A DNA stretch of 64,000 bases from Arthrobacter sp. 9V (lineage in GTDB: Bacteria > Actinomycetota > Actinomycetes > Actinomycetales > Micrococcaceae): assembly GCF_902506065.1 (NCBI RefSeq), contig NZ_LR732912.1, positions 2,661,016 to 2,725,015 of the forward strand, given 5' to 3'. Shown here in pieces: positions 54,666 to 63,601 of the stretch (its first letter is position 1; every line of letters starts with the position of its first letter). Below the pieces are notes generated by a model, which worked only from the letters and a program-made list of their open reading frames with translations, did not search any database and was not told where the DNA came from. The translations under genes and the position numbers were made by a program.

Positions 54666-56012
54666 ATGTCATACGACACAATTGTGGTTGGAGCAGGACT
54701 CGGCGGATTGAAGACAGCTCGAGACCTCGCAGGTGCAGGGCAGACGGTGCTGCTCCTGGAAGGTGGGACCCGGATCGGTGGTCGCGCGTACTCCAGAGAA
54801 TCCGCGGCGGCCGGCCACCTGCAGGTCGAAATGGGAGGGGCGTACCTGCACCGAGAGCATCACCCACGTCTCGCTGCTGAGCTGGATAGGTATGCAGTTC
54901 CGACAACTCCAGCTGCCGACTTCACACTTTTCAGGCACCAACTGGGGGCCACCGCCTTAAACCGCGCGTTTCCAGTCCCTGTTTCGGAGGCCGTCGCGGT
55001 CGAAGCAGCCATTTACACGATGCTCAAGGATGCGCATCGGATTGATTTAGTCAAAGGCCTGGAAAACCAGGGGCTCGATGACCTTGACATCCCGCTCATA
55101 GACTACGTAGACGCCCTGAATCTTCCGCCAGTCTCCAAGCAATTCCTACTCTCGTGGGCGTGGAACATGATGGGTCAACCAGCTCATGAGTCCAGTGCCT
55201 TGTGGGCACTGCAGTTTGTCGCTGCTCATCACTACAGCTTGCTGGGCGTCGTTCTTTCTATCGATGAAGTGTTTACCAATGGATCAGGCGAGCTTGTGGG
55301 TGCAATCAGCAGAGATGTCCCCCATCTTAAGTTGGGATCAGTCGTCACAGACATAGATCAATCAACCTCCACGACACGGGTGACTGTCCAGAGCGGCGAA
55401 ACTTTTGATGCACATTCGGTAGTTGTCGCAACGCCCATGAACACCTGGAAGAAGATCACTTTTTCGCCGCCGCTTCCAGAAAGTCGCCGCCCAGTTGTTG
55501 AGGAGGGACATGGTTGTCGAGGGCTGAAGCTGATCGTTCATGTCCGTGGGACCCAGCCAGGGGTTGCGTGCATCGGGGATGGTGTCCTCCCAACGCTTTA
55601 CGACTATTGTGCAGTCGCCGAAAATGAACGTCTTCTGGTAGCCTTCACTGACTCCAGCTCATTCGATCCGACGGACGCCAAGGCTGTTGAAGACGCCATA
55701 CACCACTATTTGCCGGAAGCTGACGTCCTCGGCGTGGACTACCACGACTGGTTAGGAGATCCGCTCTTCGAGGGTCCTTGGGTTTCTCCACGAGTCGGGC
55801 AGTTCAGCCGGGTTCATAAGGAACTCGGGCAACCCTTCGGGAGAGTCCACTTTGTCGGCTCCGATGTTTCGTTGGCCTTCCCGGGATACATAGAGGGTGC
55901 CCTCGAAACGGCCGAACGCACCGTAGAGTCCATTCTTACCTCCCATAGGTACTCGTCGAAGACAGGTCAGCTAGCAATTGGCAAGATCGGCCCATCAGAC
56001 GATGGGCGTTGA
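54666..56012 (+). CDS. 6-hydroxy-L-nicotine oxidase paralogue (flavin amine oxidase)
   Basis: The 448-residue flavoprotein resembles the 30689-31993 enzyme along its whole length, including GGAYLHREHHPRLAAELDRY (after the FAD contact), ASALWALQ-type helices, and SDVSLAFPGYIEGALETAE near the end. The C-terminus is longer by about 20 residues. AAAGGAA lies 7 nt before the ATG at 54666. It is followed by an FMN-binding protein. It may be a second 6HLNO, or act on another hydroxylated nicotine derivative such as a nornicotine or 6-hydroxy-D-nicotine analogue; the sequence does not tell. Confidence 0.92.
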   Translation: MSYDTIVVGAGLGGLKTARDLAGAGQTVLLLEGGTRIGGRAYSRESAAAGHLQVEMGGAYLHREHHPRLAAELDRYAVPTTPAADFTLFRHQLGATALNRAFPVPVSEAVAVEAAIYTMLKDAHRIDLVKGLENQGLDDLDIPLIDYVDALNLPPVSKQFLLSWAWNMMGQPAHESSALWALQFVAAHHYSLLGVVLSIDEVFTNGSGELVGAISRDVPHLKLGSVVTDIDQSTSTTRVTVQSGETFDAHSVVVATPMNTWKKITFSPPLPESRRPVVEEGHGCRGLKLIVHVRGTQPGVACIGDGVLPTLYDYCAVAENERLLVAFTDSSSFDPTDAKAVEDAIHHYLPEADVLGVDYHDWLGDPLFEGPWVSPRVGQFSRVHKELGQPFGRVHFVGSDVSLAFPGYIEGALETAERTVESILTSHRYSSKTGQLAIGKIGPSDDGR

Positions 56013-56158
56013 CCGGGCCGTTAGCCGGGCCGCAAATTGGGACCGCGCGGTGCTGTTCGCGCTGCATATAACCATCCAATACACACGTCCCGAGGAACAG
56101 ATAGTCGACAGCAACTAATCTAGACAAAATCGTTCCGCGGGGTTCCAAAGGGGAGATC

Positions 56159-56740
56159 GTGCCAGGTATCAGCCTTGATGGGGTATTTCAGAAATTAAAT
56201 CATTTGCTGCTCGAGGCAACAAAAGCGCGTACACCGTTCACAATCCTGCAACTCGCCACAGTCGACGGAGCCGGAGCGCCAAAAGTCCGAGGCGTGGTCG
56301 TCCGCCAGGTTGAGGATGGAAAGCTCTCATTTATCACCGATCTTCGGTCCCCAAAAGCTAAGGAGATAAGCGAACAAGCCCTGGTTGCGCTCAGTGCATA
56401 CGATGCTGACAAATCAGTGCAGTTGCGCATAGAGGGCAGCGCGCTGATCAACGCAGACGAAATGCGGCGCAAGGAATTCTGGGATAACTTACGGGCCCAC
56501 ACCCACCACCTCTTTAACTCCAGCATCTCACCGGGCGCCGAGCTACCGCAGCCGGAAGATACGCCGACGATGGGGATCCAAGCACACTCCCCTGGCTCTG
56601 GGGAGCTTTACGAACATTTCGGCCTTGTCGATGTCACGGTCGGGCGCTTCGATTGGCTTGACCTCTCATCATACCCTCACCAGAGGTGTCAGTTCACCCG
56701 CAACCACGACAGCTGGAAAGCCATATGGGTCGCTCCTTAG
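56159..56740 (+). CDS. Pyridoxamine 5'-phosphate oxidase-type FMN-binding protein
   Basis: The 193-residue protein is a split-barrel flavin protein of the Pyridox_oxase_2 kind: an N-terminal barrel with KVRGVVVRQVEDGKLSFITD (about 42-61), LRSPKAKEI as phosphate-binding loop, and C-terminal RFDWLDLSSYPHQR. It starts at a GTG (56159) with GGGGAGA upstream. Members include FMN-dependent oxidases and flavin reductases. Its position behind a flavin amine oxidase suggests redox partnership, but no function is proven. Confidence 0.88.
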   Translation: MPGISLDGVFQKLNHLLLEATKARTPFTILQLATVDGAGAPKVRGVVVRQVEDGKLSFITDLRSPKAKEISEQALVALSAYDADKSVQLRIEGSALINADEMRRKEFWDNLRAHTHHLFNSSISPGAELPQPEDTPTMGIQAHSPGSGELYEHFGLVDVTVGRFDWLDLSSYPHQRCQFTRNHDSWKAIWVAP

Positions 56741-57243
56741 AGTACCGGCTGCTTGAGACCGGGCCGAGGCTAAGTCTGACGCTCTGGACCTCATGATGTC
56801 ACTGAACTATGGCCGTGCGCCTAATCGCCCTTAACCGGCTTACGACCCAGCACCGCAGACTGTGGAGACTAACTGGCCTGAAAGGTCGATGACTTCCTCT
56901 CACTCGTCCAGGGCCGTAACTCGCCGGTCTGGCCCGCGGATTTCGTCAGCGAAAAGCCAACTTTCCCGAAGGACACTTTACCCGGGCCAGCAACCTGCTC
57001 CTCTGTGATGTTTGCCTTCGCTGCGAACAATCGATCGCTTGGTTGTTACCAGCAGTGGAAAAGCATCGCCCGGCGCAAGCAGCCTGGAGTGCGCAGGCGG
57101 CGGTAAAACCCTATCGACGGAACGGGTCGGCGAGATGTCGCACGCGCCTACACGTGAAGTTTCGAGAGTCGCCTTTACCGTGTCTGACGAGGATCATTAG
57201 GACAACGATCCACCGGCCTCTGTGCCACGACCACTTACACCTA
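56741..57243. other. Intergenic, no supported gene
   Basis: About 500 nt between the FMN-binding protein and the ABM gene; nothing is recognised. Confidence 0.5.
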
Positions 57244-57552
57244 CTAGTCGTCGTTAGCCTGCGCTTCCTCGATGACGTTGTACCAAACAGTCTGATGGTC
57301 TACCTGCTGTAGTTCATCGAGCCTTGCGCGTGTGGAGAGAAAAGCGGGATCCTCGTGCCAAGCCTCCCAGTCACGCTGATTCCTCCATGTCCCCACGATG
57401 ACCCGAACGTTGGGGGCGTCAGCAGGTGAAAGAAGCTGGCCCGACATCCAGCCCTCCCTATCGTGGGCTGATCTGAAGCGTTCTCGGATTAGCTGATCCC
57501 ACTCACTCTCTGAGCTTGACTGGAGCTGCATGGTACTGACAACGGTCATCAT
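57244..57552 (-). CDS. Antibiotic biosynthesis monooxygenase (ABM) domain protein
   Basis: The 102-residue protein has the ABM ferredoxin-like fold: an N-terminal strand (MMTVVSTMQL), the helix ESEWDQLIRERF, GWMSGQLLS, and the strand pair VRVIVGTWRNQRDWEAWHEDP. AGGAGG precedes the ATG at good spacing. Such proteins act as cofactor-free monooxygenases on quinols or as small binding dimers. The gene is alone on its strand, next to the flavin-protein pair. A role on quinoid intermediates is possible. Confidence 0.85.
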   Translation of the reverse strand: MMTVVSTMQLQSSSESEWDQLIRERFRSAHDREGWMSGQLLSPADAPNVRVIVGTWRNQRDWEAWHEDPAFLSTRARLDELQQVDHQTVWYNVIEEAQANDD

Positions 57553-58095
57553 AGGACCTCCTAGAAGGATCGGCTTCCACCAAGCACGTCTAGTTAGATT
57601 CTTAGGTTATGAGCGCCTTGTCAACGGGAGTAGCGCCCCGGCACTCCGTATTTTCCCCGGTTTCGTGTGTTTCTTGACCCGGAGAACGATTGCTCGCGGA
57701 AGGCAGCGGCGCTCTATCCCGTAAGTTAATTGAATTGATTGCCGGTTGAATCCCCTCTTTATCCCCCTCGTCGCCACCGGCGCCTTGGCATCCAGACCCC
57801 CTCTGCGGAAGTCCCTGTCTTCGCGGCTAGCTCCAGGCTCACAGCACCGCCAATGTCTGGTTGAGTCTGGGCAGGCTCTAATCGGGACTTCCGTCTCCAT
57901 CACGCCACTTTCGCCCTGGGCAATCAGGCGAGGTTGCAGTGTGCCAAGACCTGGCATCAGTGGTTGTGCATAGCGGCTACTGCAGGGACGGTTTGTCCAA
58001 TGATTGAGCGGACATGCATTGTTAGGCTTCGAATCCTTGATCCAGATCCCCTCGGCAAGCCGATGCCGCCGCGGGCAATCCACGAAGGGACGCCC
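57553..58095. other. Intergenic upstream of the CoA transferase
   Basis: About 540 nt, with no convincing gene; the CoA-transferase promoter probably lies here. The sequence changes towards higher G/C on the right. Confidence 0.45.
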
Positions 58096-59358
58096 ATGAC
58101 TCCGATGCCCGCCTCCACCGACGGGAATGCCGCCCAGGTGCAGAGAACTACGCCCGCGGGACCGTTAGCCGGTCTGCTCGTCGCCGATTTCTCCCGAGTC
58201 CTGGCCGGTCCTCTGGCCACCATGACGTTGGCCGATTTGGGCGCACGGGTGATCAAGGTTGAGCGCCCCGGCAACGGTGATGACACCCGCAGCTGGGGAC
58301 CACCGTTCTCCCCCACCGGGGCCACTTACTTTGACAGCGCTAACCGCAACAAAGAATCCGTATGCCTGGATTTGTCCGAGCCCGGTGACCGGCAGCTGGC
58401 GAGGGAGCTCGCCCTGCGTGCTGATGTCCTGGTGGAAAACTTCAAGCCCGGCGGTATGGACAAACTGGGCCTGGGCTACGCTGAGCTCTTCGAAGGCAAC
58501 CCCGGACTGATCTATGCCTCTATCTCAGGCTTTGGCAGCGCCGGTGGAGCCACACTGATGGGCTATGACTTCATCGTCCAAGCCATGGGCGGCCTGATGA
58601 GCATTACCGGCGAGGAGCATGGAGGGCCCACCAAGGCCGGCGTCGCATTGGTCGACGTGCTGACAGCCAAAGACACCACGATTGGCGTCCTTGCCGCCCT
58701 TGCAGCCCGAGCCACCTCGGGGCTCGGCGCCCATCTGGAGCTTAACCTTCTCTCCAGCCTGCAAGGCGCTCTGGCCAACCAGGGCCAAGCCTTTCTGGGT
58801 TCGGGTACCGTGCCGCAGCGCATGGGAAACGCCCATCCGTCGATCGTGCCCTACCAGTTGCTTCAGTGTGCGGACGCGCCGCTGGCGGTGGCCTGCGGCA
58901 ACGACGGGCAGTTCGCCAAACTGACCCAGGTCCTGGGCATTGCTGGGCTTGCCCAAGACCCCCGTTTTGCCACCAACAACGCCCGAGTGGAACACCGCAC
59001 GAAATTGGTACCCCTCTTGGAGGACGCCCTGTCCTCGTCATCTGCCCTCATCTGGCAGGACAAGCTCATCGACGCGGGCGTTCCCGCCGGCCATGTGGCA
59101 AGCATTGAGGAAGGCCTTGAGTACGCTGAGTCCCTAGGTCTTGAACCGACAATCGAGGTCTGCAATGTCGCCGGCGACCCGGTCGGGCGGCAGATCCGCC
59201 ATCCCATCACGTGGATCCCCGCCATTCCGGCGCCTGCGGCCGCTCCGCCCTCTTTGGGCGAGCATAGCGGCGCCGTCCGTGCCTGGCTGGCCGACGGCGC
59301 CGACGATGGACACGCTTCCCAATGGAAGGGCGCTGATAAAAAGCCGACGAAGCACTGA
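58096..59358 (+). CDS. Family III (CaiB/BaiF) CoA transferase, glutarate-type candidate
   Basis: The 420-residue protein shows family III hallmarks: VADFSRVLAGPLATMTLADLGARVIKVERP at the N-terminus, the TYFDSANRNKESVCLDL stretch, and the catalytic Asp187 in LVDVLTAKD. It exchanges CoA between carboxylates. Adjacent glutaryl-CoA dehydrogenase suggests succinyl-CoA:glutarate transfer, the job of SUGCT in animals. The ATG at 58096 has AAGGGA 6 nt upstream. It is convergent with the PucR gene, 12 nt apart. Confidence 0.9.
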   Translation: MTPMPASTDGNAAQVQRTTPAGPLAGLLVADFSRVLAGPLATMTLADLGARVIKVERPGNGDDTRSWGPPFSPTGATYFDSANRNKESVCLDLSEPGDRQLARELALRADVLVENFKPGGMDKLGLGYAELFEGNPGLIYASISGFGSAGGATLMGYDFIVQAMGGLMSITGEEHGGPTKAGVALVDVLTAKDTTIGVLAALAARATSGLGAHLELNLLSSLQGALANQGQAFLGSGTVPQRMGNAHPSIVPYQLLQCADAPLAVACGNDGQFAKLTQVLGIAGLAQDPRFATNNARVEHRTKLVPLLEDALSSSSALIWQDKLIDAGVPAGHVASIEEGLEYAESLGLEPTIEVCNVAGDPVGRQIRHPITWIPAIPAPAAAPPSLGEHSGAVRAWLADGADDGHASQWKGADKKPTKH

Positions 59359-59370
59359 GCGAGACCGGGT

Positions 59371-60882
59371 TTACACCCAGCGCATCGCTAGCCACAGGTT
59401 CGCCGCCACATCGGGGTCGTCCGGATCTGCCTGCAGCAGTTCCGTGGCTATTCCCATCCGGTGGCGCAGCGAATTCCGGTGGATCCCCAACTCCCGGGCG
59501 GCGCCCTCCCATTGGCCCCGATGGCGCAGATAGGCACGTACGCTGCCGATCAGATCCGCCCGCTGATAGCTGCGCAGCGCCTCCACCCAGCCTTGAGTTC
59601 GCGGGTCAAGGGCCCCTTCCGGTACGTCGACAATCTGCCCGTCATTCAGCGCACGCACCATGACGGCCAGCTGCCCAACCTCATCGTGCACACGCGCCAG
59701 CGGCATTGGCCGGCTCAGCACTGCCGTGACGACGATATTGCCAGCAATGGCGCGGGGATCCCGCGGAGAGACGCCCACCGCGCTATCCGGAATTCCCCCG
59801 GCGTCGTGCTCCGCGTCCAGCAGGTAGAAACCAACGCCGTTGGCTTTATGGCGCAGTCGGCAGGAACGCAGGGCACCTGCAGCCTGCGGCCAGCCTGTCG
59901 CGGCACGCAGCCGCGACTCCAGTTCGCCGTAATCCTCGGCTGCGTCGGTCCCGCCTCGCACCACCAGGACACGCACCGCTCCGGCGGGTACCATGATGCC
60001 GAAATCCGGGGCCAGGGCCCTGCCAGCGTCAACATGGCCGGTGAGAAAAAGCTTTGTAACGGCCGAGCCGAGCGCGGCAGCGGTGGCGTCGCTCTCCTGC
60101 TGCTGGGCGGCCTTGAGCGAGAGCAGGACGCAGACGGTCATAATGACCTGCCGGTCGGCCCGCGTCAGTTTGCGCCCGGCACCAATGGCCAAGAACCCGA
60201 CCGTTCGCCGGCCCACCAGCACCGGATATTCGACGACGTCGGTGCCATGAATCTGAAAGGTCGAGGCGGAGTGTGTCACCGCCATATCAAGCCGCGACGT
60301 TTCTCTGCGCAGCTGCTCCACTATCGTGTGGTTGTCTGCGGGCCACAGGGTTTCCACGGCGTTGTCCGCCGGAAGATAGGCCACCCAGCCGCCTAGCGCC
60401 TGGGCCAAGGCCTTGACGACGGAAGGGAGGGCATCCGGCTGCGTCGCCGCCCGGGCCAAGGCAGTCTGCGTGCCGAGGCTGGCGGTCAGGTCCGTCTGGC
60501 CCTCCCGGCCTACCAAGTCCCAATAGGCCCGGGACACGTCCATGAACGGCGTGCCCTCAGGCACAACCAGCAGCTCGAGCCCCGCCGACGCGCAAGCAGA
60601 GATCAAAGCGGGCGGCACTTCATCCACGCCGGCACCCAGACCAAGGCCCAAGGCGGCGATGCCGCGCTCCACGAGGCGTCTGACATAGGCGTGCACCTTG
60701 GCCTCTCCCCCGGAGACAGGCATGCCGGTGGTGAGAAGGAGCTCCCCGCCCTCCAAATACGGTGTCGGGTCCTCGAGCTCGGAGATATGCACGCCCGAGA
60801 TTTGCCGGCGGACCACGTGCCCTCCCGAGGCGGGACGTAGATCCCTGCCCAATTTCGTGTGTAGCTGGGCCAGACTTATCAC
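59371..60882 (-). CDS. PucR-family regulator of the glutarate module
   Basis: The 503-residue protein has an N-terminal PucR domain (about 5-120; GGELLLTTGMPVSGGE), a CdaR-like middle region and a C-terminal HTH (WEGAARELGIHRNSLRHRM, about 470-490). The GTG at 60882 has AAGGA 7-8 nt upstream and is preferred to ATG 60909. It is divergent from the aminotransferase gene, leaving about 115 nt of shared promoter. It probably activates the catabolic genes in response to 5-aminovalerate, glutarate or GABA. Confidence 0.9.
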   Translation of the reverse strand: MISLAQLHTKLGRDLRPASGGHVVRRQISGVHISELEDPTPYLEGGELLLTTGMPVSGGEAKVHAYVRRLVERGIAALGLGLGAGVDEVPPALISACASAGLELLVVPEGTPFMDVSRAYWDLVGREGQTDLTASLGTQTALARAATQPDALPSVVKALAQALGGWVAYLPADNAVETLWPADNHTIVEQLRRETSRLDMAVTHSASTFQIHGTDVVEYPVLVGRRTVGFLAIGAGRKLTRADRQVIMTVCVLLSLKAAQQQESDATAAALGSAVTKLFLTGHVDAGRALAPDFGIMVPAGAVRVLVVRGGTDAAEDYGELESRLRAATGWPQAAGALRSCRLRHKANGVGFYLLDAEHDAGGIPDSAVGVSPRDPRAIAGNIVVTAVLSRPMPLARVHDEVGQLAVMVRALNDGQIVDVPEGALDPRTQGWVEALRSYQRADLIGSVRAYLRHRGQWEGAARELGIHRNSLRHRMGIATELLQADPDDPDVAANLWLAMRWV

Positions 60883-60996
60883 ACAGTGGTCCTTTCCAGG
60901 GAGACGCAAAATCCTTTGGACATTCTAGCTAATTTATTCTCATTCTTAGACAGACCATCCAATGCCAGGCGGGGAAGGGTTCACTACGTTATTTTT

Positions 60997-62385
60997 ATGA
61001 CGAGTTCCACAGATAGCCTGCCCCAGACCCGCCACATAGCCACGGCCATTCCCGGCCCGACGTCCGCTGCGCTGCACCGTAAACGTGAAGCGCATGTCAC
61101 GTCGGGATTCGGCGTAGCTATGCCCGTCTTCATCAACCGCGCGTCCGGCGGCATCCTGGAAGATGTTGACGGCAACCGCATCATTGACTTCGCCTCCGGC
61201 ATAGCTGTGACCAGTGTGGGCGCTGTGAACGCCCGGGTCCAAGCGCAGGTGGCCGCCCAGATGGCTAGGTTTACCCACACCTGCTTCATGGTGACCGAGT
61301 ACGATTCTTTCACCCAGGTGGCCGCGTGGTTGAACGCGCATATCCCGGGAGACTTTGAGAAGCGCACCGCGCTCTTTTCCACCGGAGCCGAAGCCGTGGA
61401 AAATGCCGTCAAAATTGCCCGTGCCGCCACGGGTCGGAAACGAGTTCTGGTATTCGACGACGCCTACCACGGCCGATCCCTCCTCACAATGGCAATGACG
61501 GCCAAAGTCAACCCCTACAAGAAAAACTTCGGCCCGTTCCCGGACGAGGTCTTCCGCGCTCCCACAGCCACCCGGCTGTGGGCCAGAGCAGGCGAGGAAG
61601 CCACGGCCGCCACAGCATTGGCCGAAGTCGAGGCACTGCTGAAGGCCAACGATCCCGAGACGTTCGCCGCCATGGTCATCGAACCCATACAAGGCGAGGG
61701 CGGCTTCCTGGTCCCCGCCCCCGGCTTCCTGGGCGGACTGCGGGAACTGGCCACCAAATACGGCATCGTCCTTGTTATGGACGAGATCCAGACCGGCATG
61801 GGACGGACCGGCAAGCTCTTTGCCAGCGAGCACGAGGGCGTCGCCGGCGACCTCACCCTGACCGCCAAAGCCCTCGCCGGCGGCCTGCCCCTGAGCGCCG
61901 TCACCGGACGGGCGGAGCTCATGAACGCGCCGCATGCCGGCGGACTCGGCGGCACGTACGCCGGAAACCCGGTGGCCTGCGCCGCCGCCATGGGCGTATT
62001 CGAGACCTTCGAAGACGACACGCTTCTGAAGAACGCCCTGGCCATCGAGGCCACGGCCCGCGAGGTTCTTCGGCCTCTGGTGCACAGCACTGCGATCATT
62101 GCAGAGTTCCGCGGGCGGGGCGCTATGCTCGCCGTCGAGTTCGCGGACAAGACGACCCTGGAACCACGTGCCGACCTTGCTGCCCAGGTGGCCGCCTCAT
62201 GCCACCGGCAAGGTGTCCTCGTCCTGGTCTGCGGGACCTACGGCAACGTTATCCGGCTACTGCCGCCCCTGGTCATCGGCCCAGAGTTGCTACGCGACGG
62301 CCTCGATGTGCTGCGCGAGGCTATCCTGGCGGCCAATGAAGGCCAATCGGACACTGCCAGCGCATCAGCGCTGGCAGTTGTCTAA
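60997..62385 (+). CDS. Class III aminotransferase, GABA/5-aminovalerate type
   Basis: The 462-residue PLP enzyme is of the GabT/DavT kind: GIAVTSVGAVNARVQAQV near the N-terminus, FSTGAEAVENAVKIAR (cofactor ring/phosphate site, about 127), DEIQTGMGRTGKLF (about 263-270) and the PLP-lysine Lys291 in TAKALAGGLPLSAVTG. It transfers the terminal amino group of GABA or 5-aminovalerate to 2-oxoglutarate. Given the glutaryl-CoA dehydrogenase downstream, 5-aminovalerate is favoured; GABA from MabO is also possible. A hairpin lies in its last codons. Confidence 0.92.
   Translation: MTSSTDSLPQTRHIATAIPGPTSAALHRKREAHVTSGFGVAMPVFINRASGGILEDVDGNRIIDFASGIAVTSVGAVNARVQAQVAAQMARFTHTCFMVTEYDSFTQVAAWLNAHIPGDFEKRTALFSTGAEAVENAVKIARAATGRKRVLVFDDAYHGRSLLTMAMTAKVNPYKKNFGPFPDEVFRAPTATRLWARAGEEATAATALAEVEALLKANDPETFAAMVIEPIQGEGGFLVPAPGFLGGLRELATKYGIVLVMDEIQTGMGRTGKLFASEHEGVAGDLTLTAKALAGGLPLSAVTGRAELMNAPHAGGLGGTYAGNPVACAAAMGVFETFEDDTLLKNALAIEATAREVLRPLVHSTAIIAEFRGRGAMLAVEFADKTTLEPRADLAAQVAASCHRQGVLVLVCGTYGNVIRLLPPLVIGPELLRDGLDVLREAILAANEGQSDTASASALAVV
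62353..62378 (+). terminator. 11-bp hairpin in the last codons of the aminotransferase
   Basis: ACTGCCAGCGC and GCGCTGGCAGT pair perfectly around an ATCA tetraloop, ending 7 nt before the stop codon. It may act as attenuator or mRNA stabiliser between the two genes. The short T stretch that follows is too weak for a strong terminator. Confidence 0.4.
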
Positions 62386-62415
62386 GCCCCACCCAGAAGA
62401 CCCTTGGAGAACACC

Positions 62416-63576
62416 ATGAACGAAACCTCTGATCTGCTGAACGTCGACTCCCTTTTCAGTTCGGAAGAACTTGCCCTGCGGGACAAGGTACGAAGCTTTG
62501 TTGACGGCACGATCCGACCCAATATAGCTACTTGGTATGAGCAGGCGGTCTTCCCGGCGGAGATCATCAAGGACATGGCTGAGCTGGGCTTGCTGGGCAT
62601 GCATTTGAAGGGTTACGGCTGCCCCGGCCGCTCCGCTGTGGAATACGGCATCGCGGCCATGGAACTTGAAGCGGGCGACTCAGGCCTGCGCACCTTCGTC
62701 AGCGTCCAAGGCTCACTGGCTATGAGCGCGATCTACAAGCATGGCTCCGAGGAGCAAAAAAACCAGTGGCTGCCCCAAATGGCCGCCGGCGACGTCGTAG
62801 GGTGCTTTGGCCTGACCGAACCCACAGCCGGCTCCGATCCGGGCAGCATGAAGACCTTCGCCCGTCGCGATGGCGACAGCTGGGTCATCAACGGCTCCAA
62901 GCGCTGGATAGGGCTGGCGTCCATCGCCCAGATCGCCATCATTTGGGCCATGACCGACGACGGCGTCCGGGGCTTCATCGTGCCCACCGACACTCCCGGC
63001 TTCGAGGCCACCCCGATTGGCCCCAAACTCTCCATGCGGGCCTCCATCCAGTGCGACATTGAGCTTAGAGAGGTGCGCCTCGCGTCCACGTCGGTACTGC
63101 CAAATGCCAAGGGGCTCCGCGGCCCGTTCGAGTGCCTCAATGAAGCCCGCTACGGCATCATCTGGGGAGCCATGGGCGCAGCGCGGGACAGCTACGAGAC
63201 GGTCGTCAGCTATTCACGGGAGCGCCTGCAGTTCGACAAGCCGCTGGCTGGTCACCAGTTGACCCAGGAAAAGCTGGTCAACATGGCCCTGGAAATCAAC
63301 AAGGGCATGCTCTTGGCGTTGCAGATTGGCCGCCTCAAGGAGGCCGGCCAGCTCAAGCCGCACCACATCTCCGTCGGTAAGCTCAACAACTGCCGCGAGG
63401 CCATCCAAATCTGCCGCGACGCCCGCGCCATGCTGGGCGGCAACGGCATAACCCTGGACTATTCGCCGCTCCGCCATGCCAACAACTTGGAATCGGTGCG
63501 TACCTACGAGGGCACCGATGAGGTTCATACGCTGATCCTCGGCAATCACATCACAGGCATCCCGGCCTTCCGCTAA
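62416..63576 (+). CDS. gcdH: Glutaryl-CoA dehydrogenase
   Basis: The 386-residue acyl-CoA dehydrogenase has glutaryl-specific features. The Arg in DSGLRTFVSVQGSLA (residue 92) corresponds to the human GCDH Arg that binds the gamma-carboxylate. GLTEPTAGSDPGSMKT is the FAD-contact loop, GPFECLNEARYGIIWG matches the GCDH core, and the catalytic base Glu365 stands in RTYEGTDEVH. It oxidatively decarboxylates glutaryl-CoA to crotonyl-CoA. GGAG lies 6 nt before the ATG at 62416, and the aminotransferase stop is 30 nt upstream. Confidence 0.95.
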   Translation: MNETSDLLNVDSLFSSEELALRDKVRSFVDGTIRPNIATWYEQAVFPAEIIKDMAELGLLGMHLKGYGCPGRSAVEYGIAAMELEAGDSGLRTFVSVQGSLAMSAIYKHGSEEQKNQWLPQMAAGDVVGCFGLTEPTAGSDPGSMKTFARRDGDSWVINGSKRWIGLASIAQIAIIWAMTDDGVRGFIVPTDTPGFEATPIGPKLSMRASIQCDIELREVRLASTSVLPNAKGLRGPFECLNEARYGIIWGAMGAARDSYETVVSYSRERLQFDKPLAGHQLTQEKLVNMALEINKGMLLALQIGRLKEAGQLKPHHISVGKLNNCREAIQICRDARAMLGGNGITLDYSPLRHANNLESVRTYEGTDEVHTLILGNHITGIPAFR

Positions 63577-63601
63577 GCCGCGTCCAGCAAGGAATATTGC
63601 A

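Noticed and set aside
57607..58083. 158-residue minus-strand frame upstream of the CoA transferase
   Set aside because: It is Arg/Pro/Cys rich, lacks a ribosome site and any family motif, and overlaps the likely promoter of the CoA transferase; it looks like a chance frame in GC-rich DNA.
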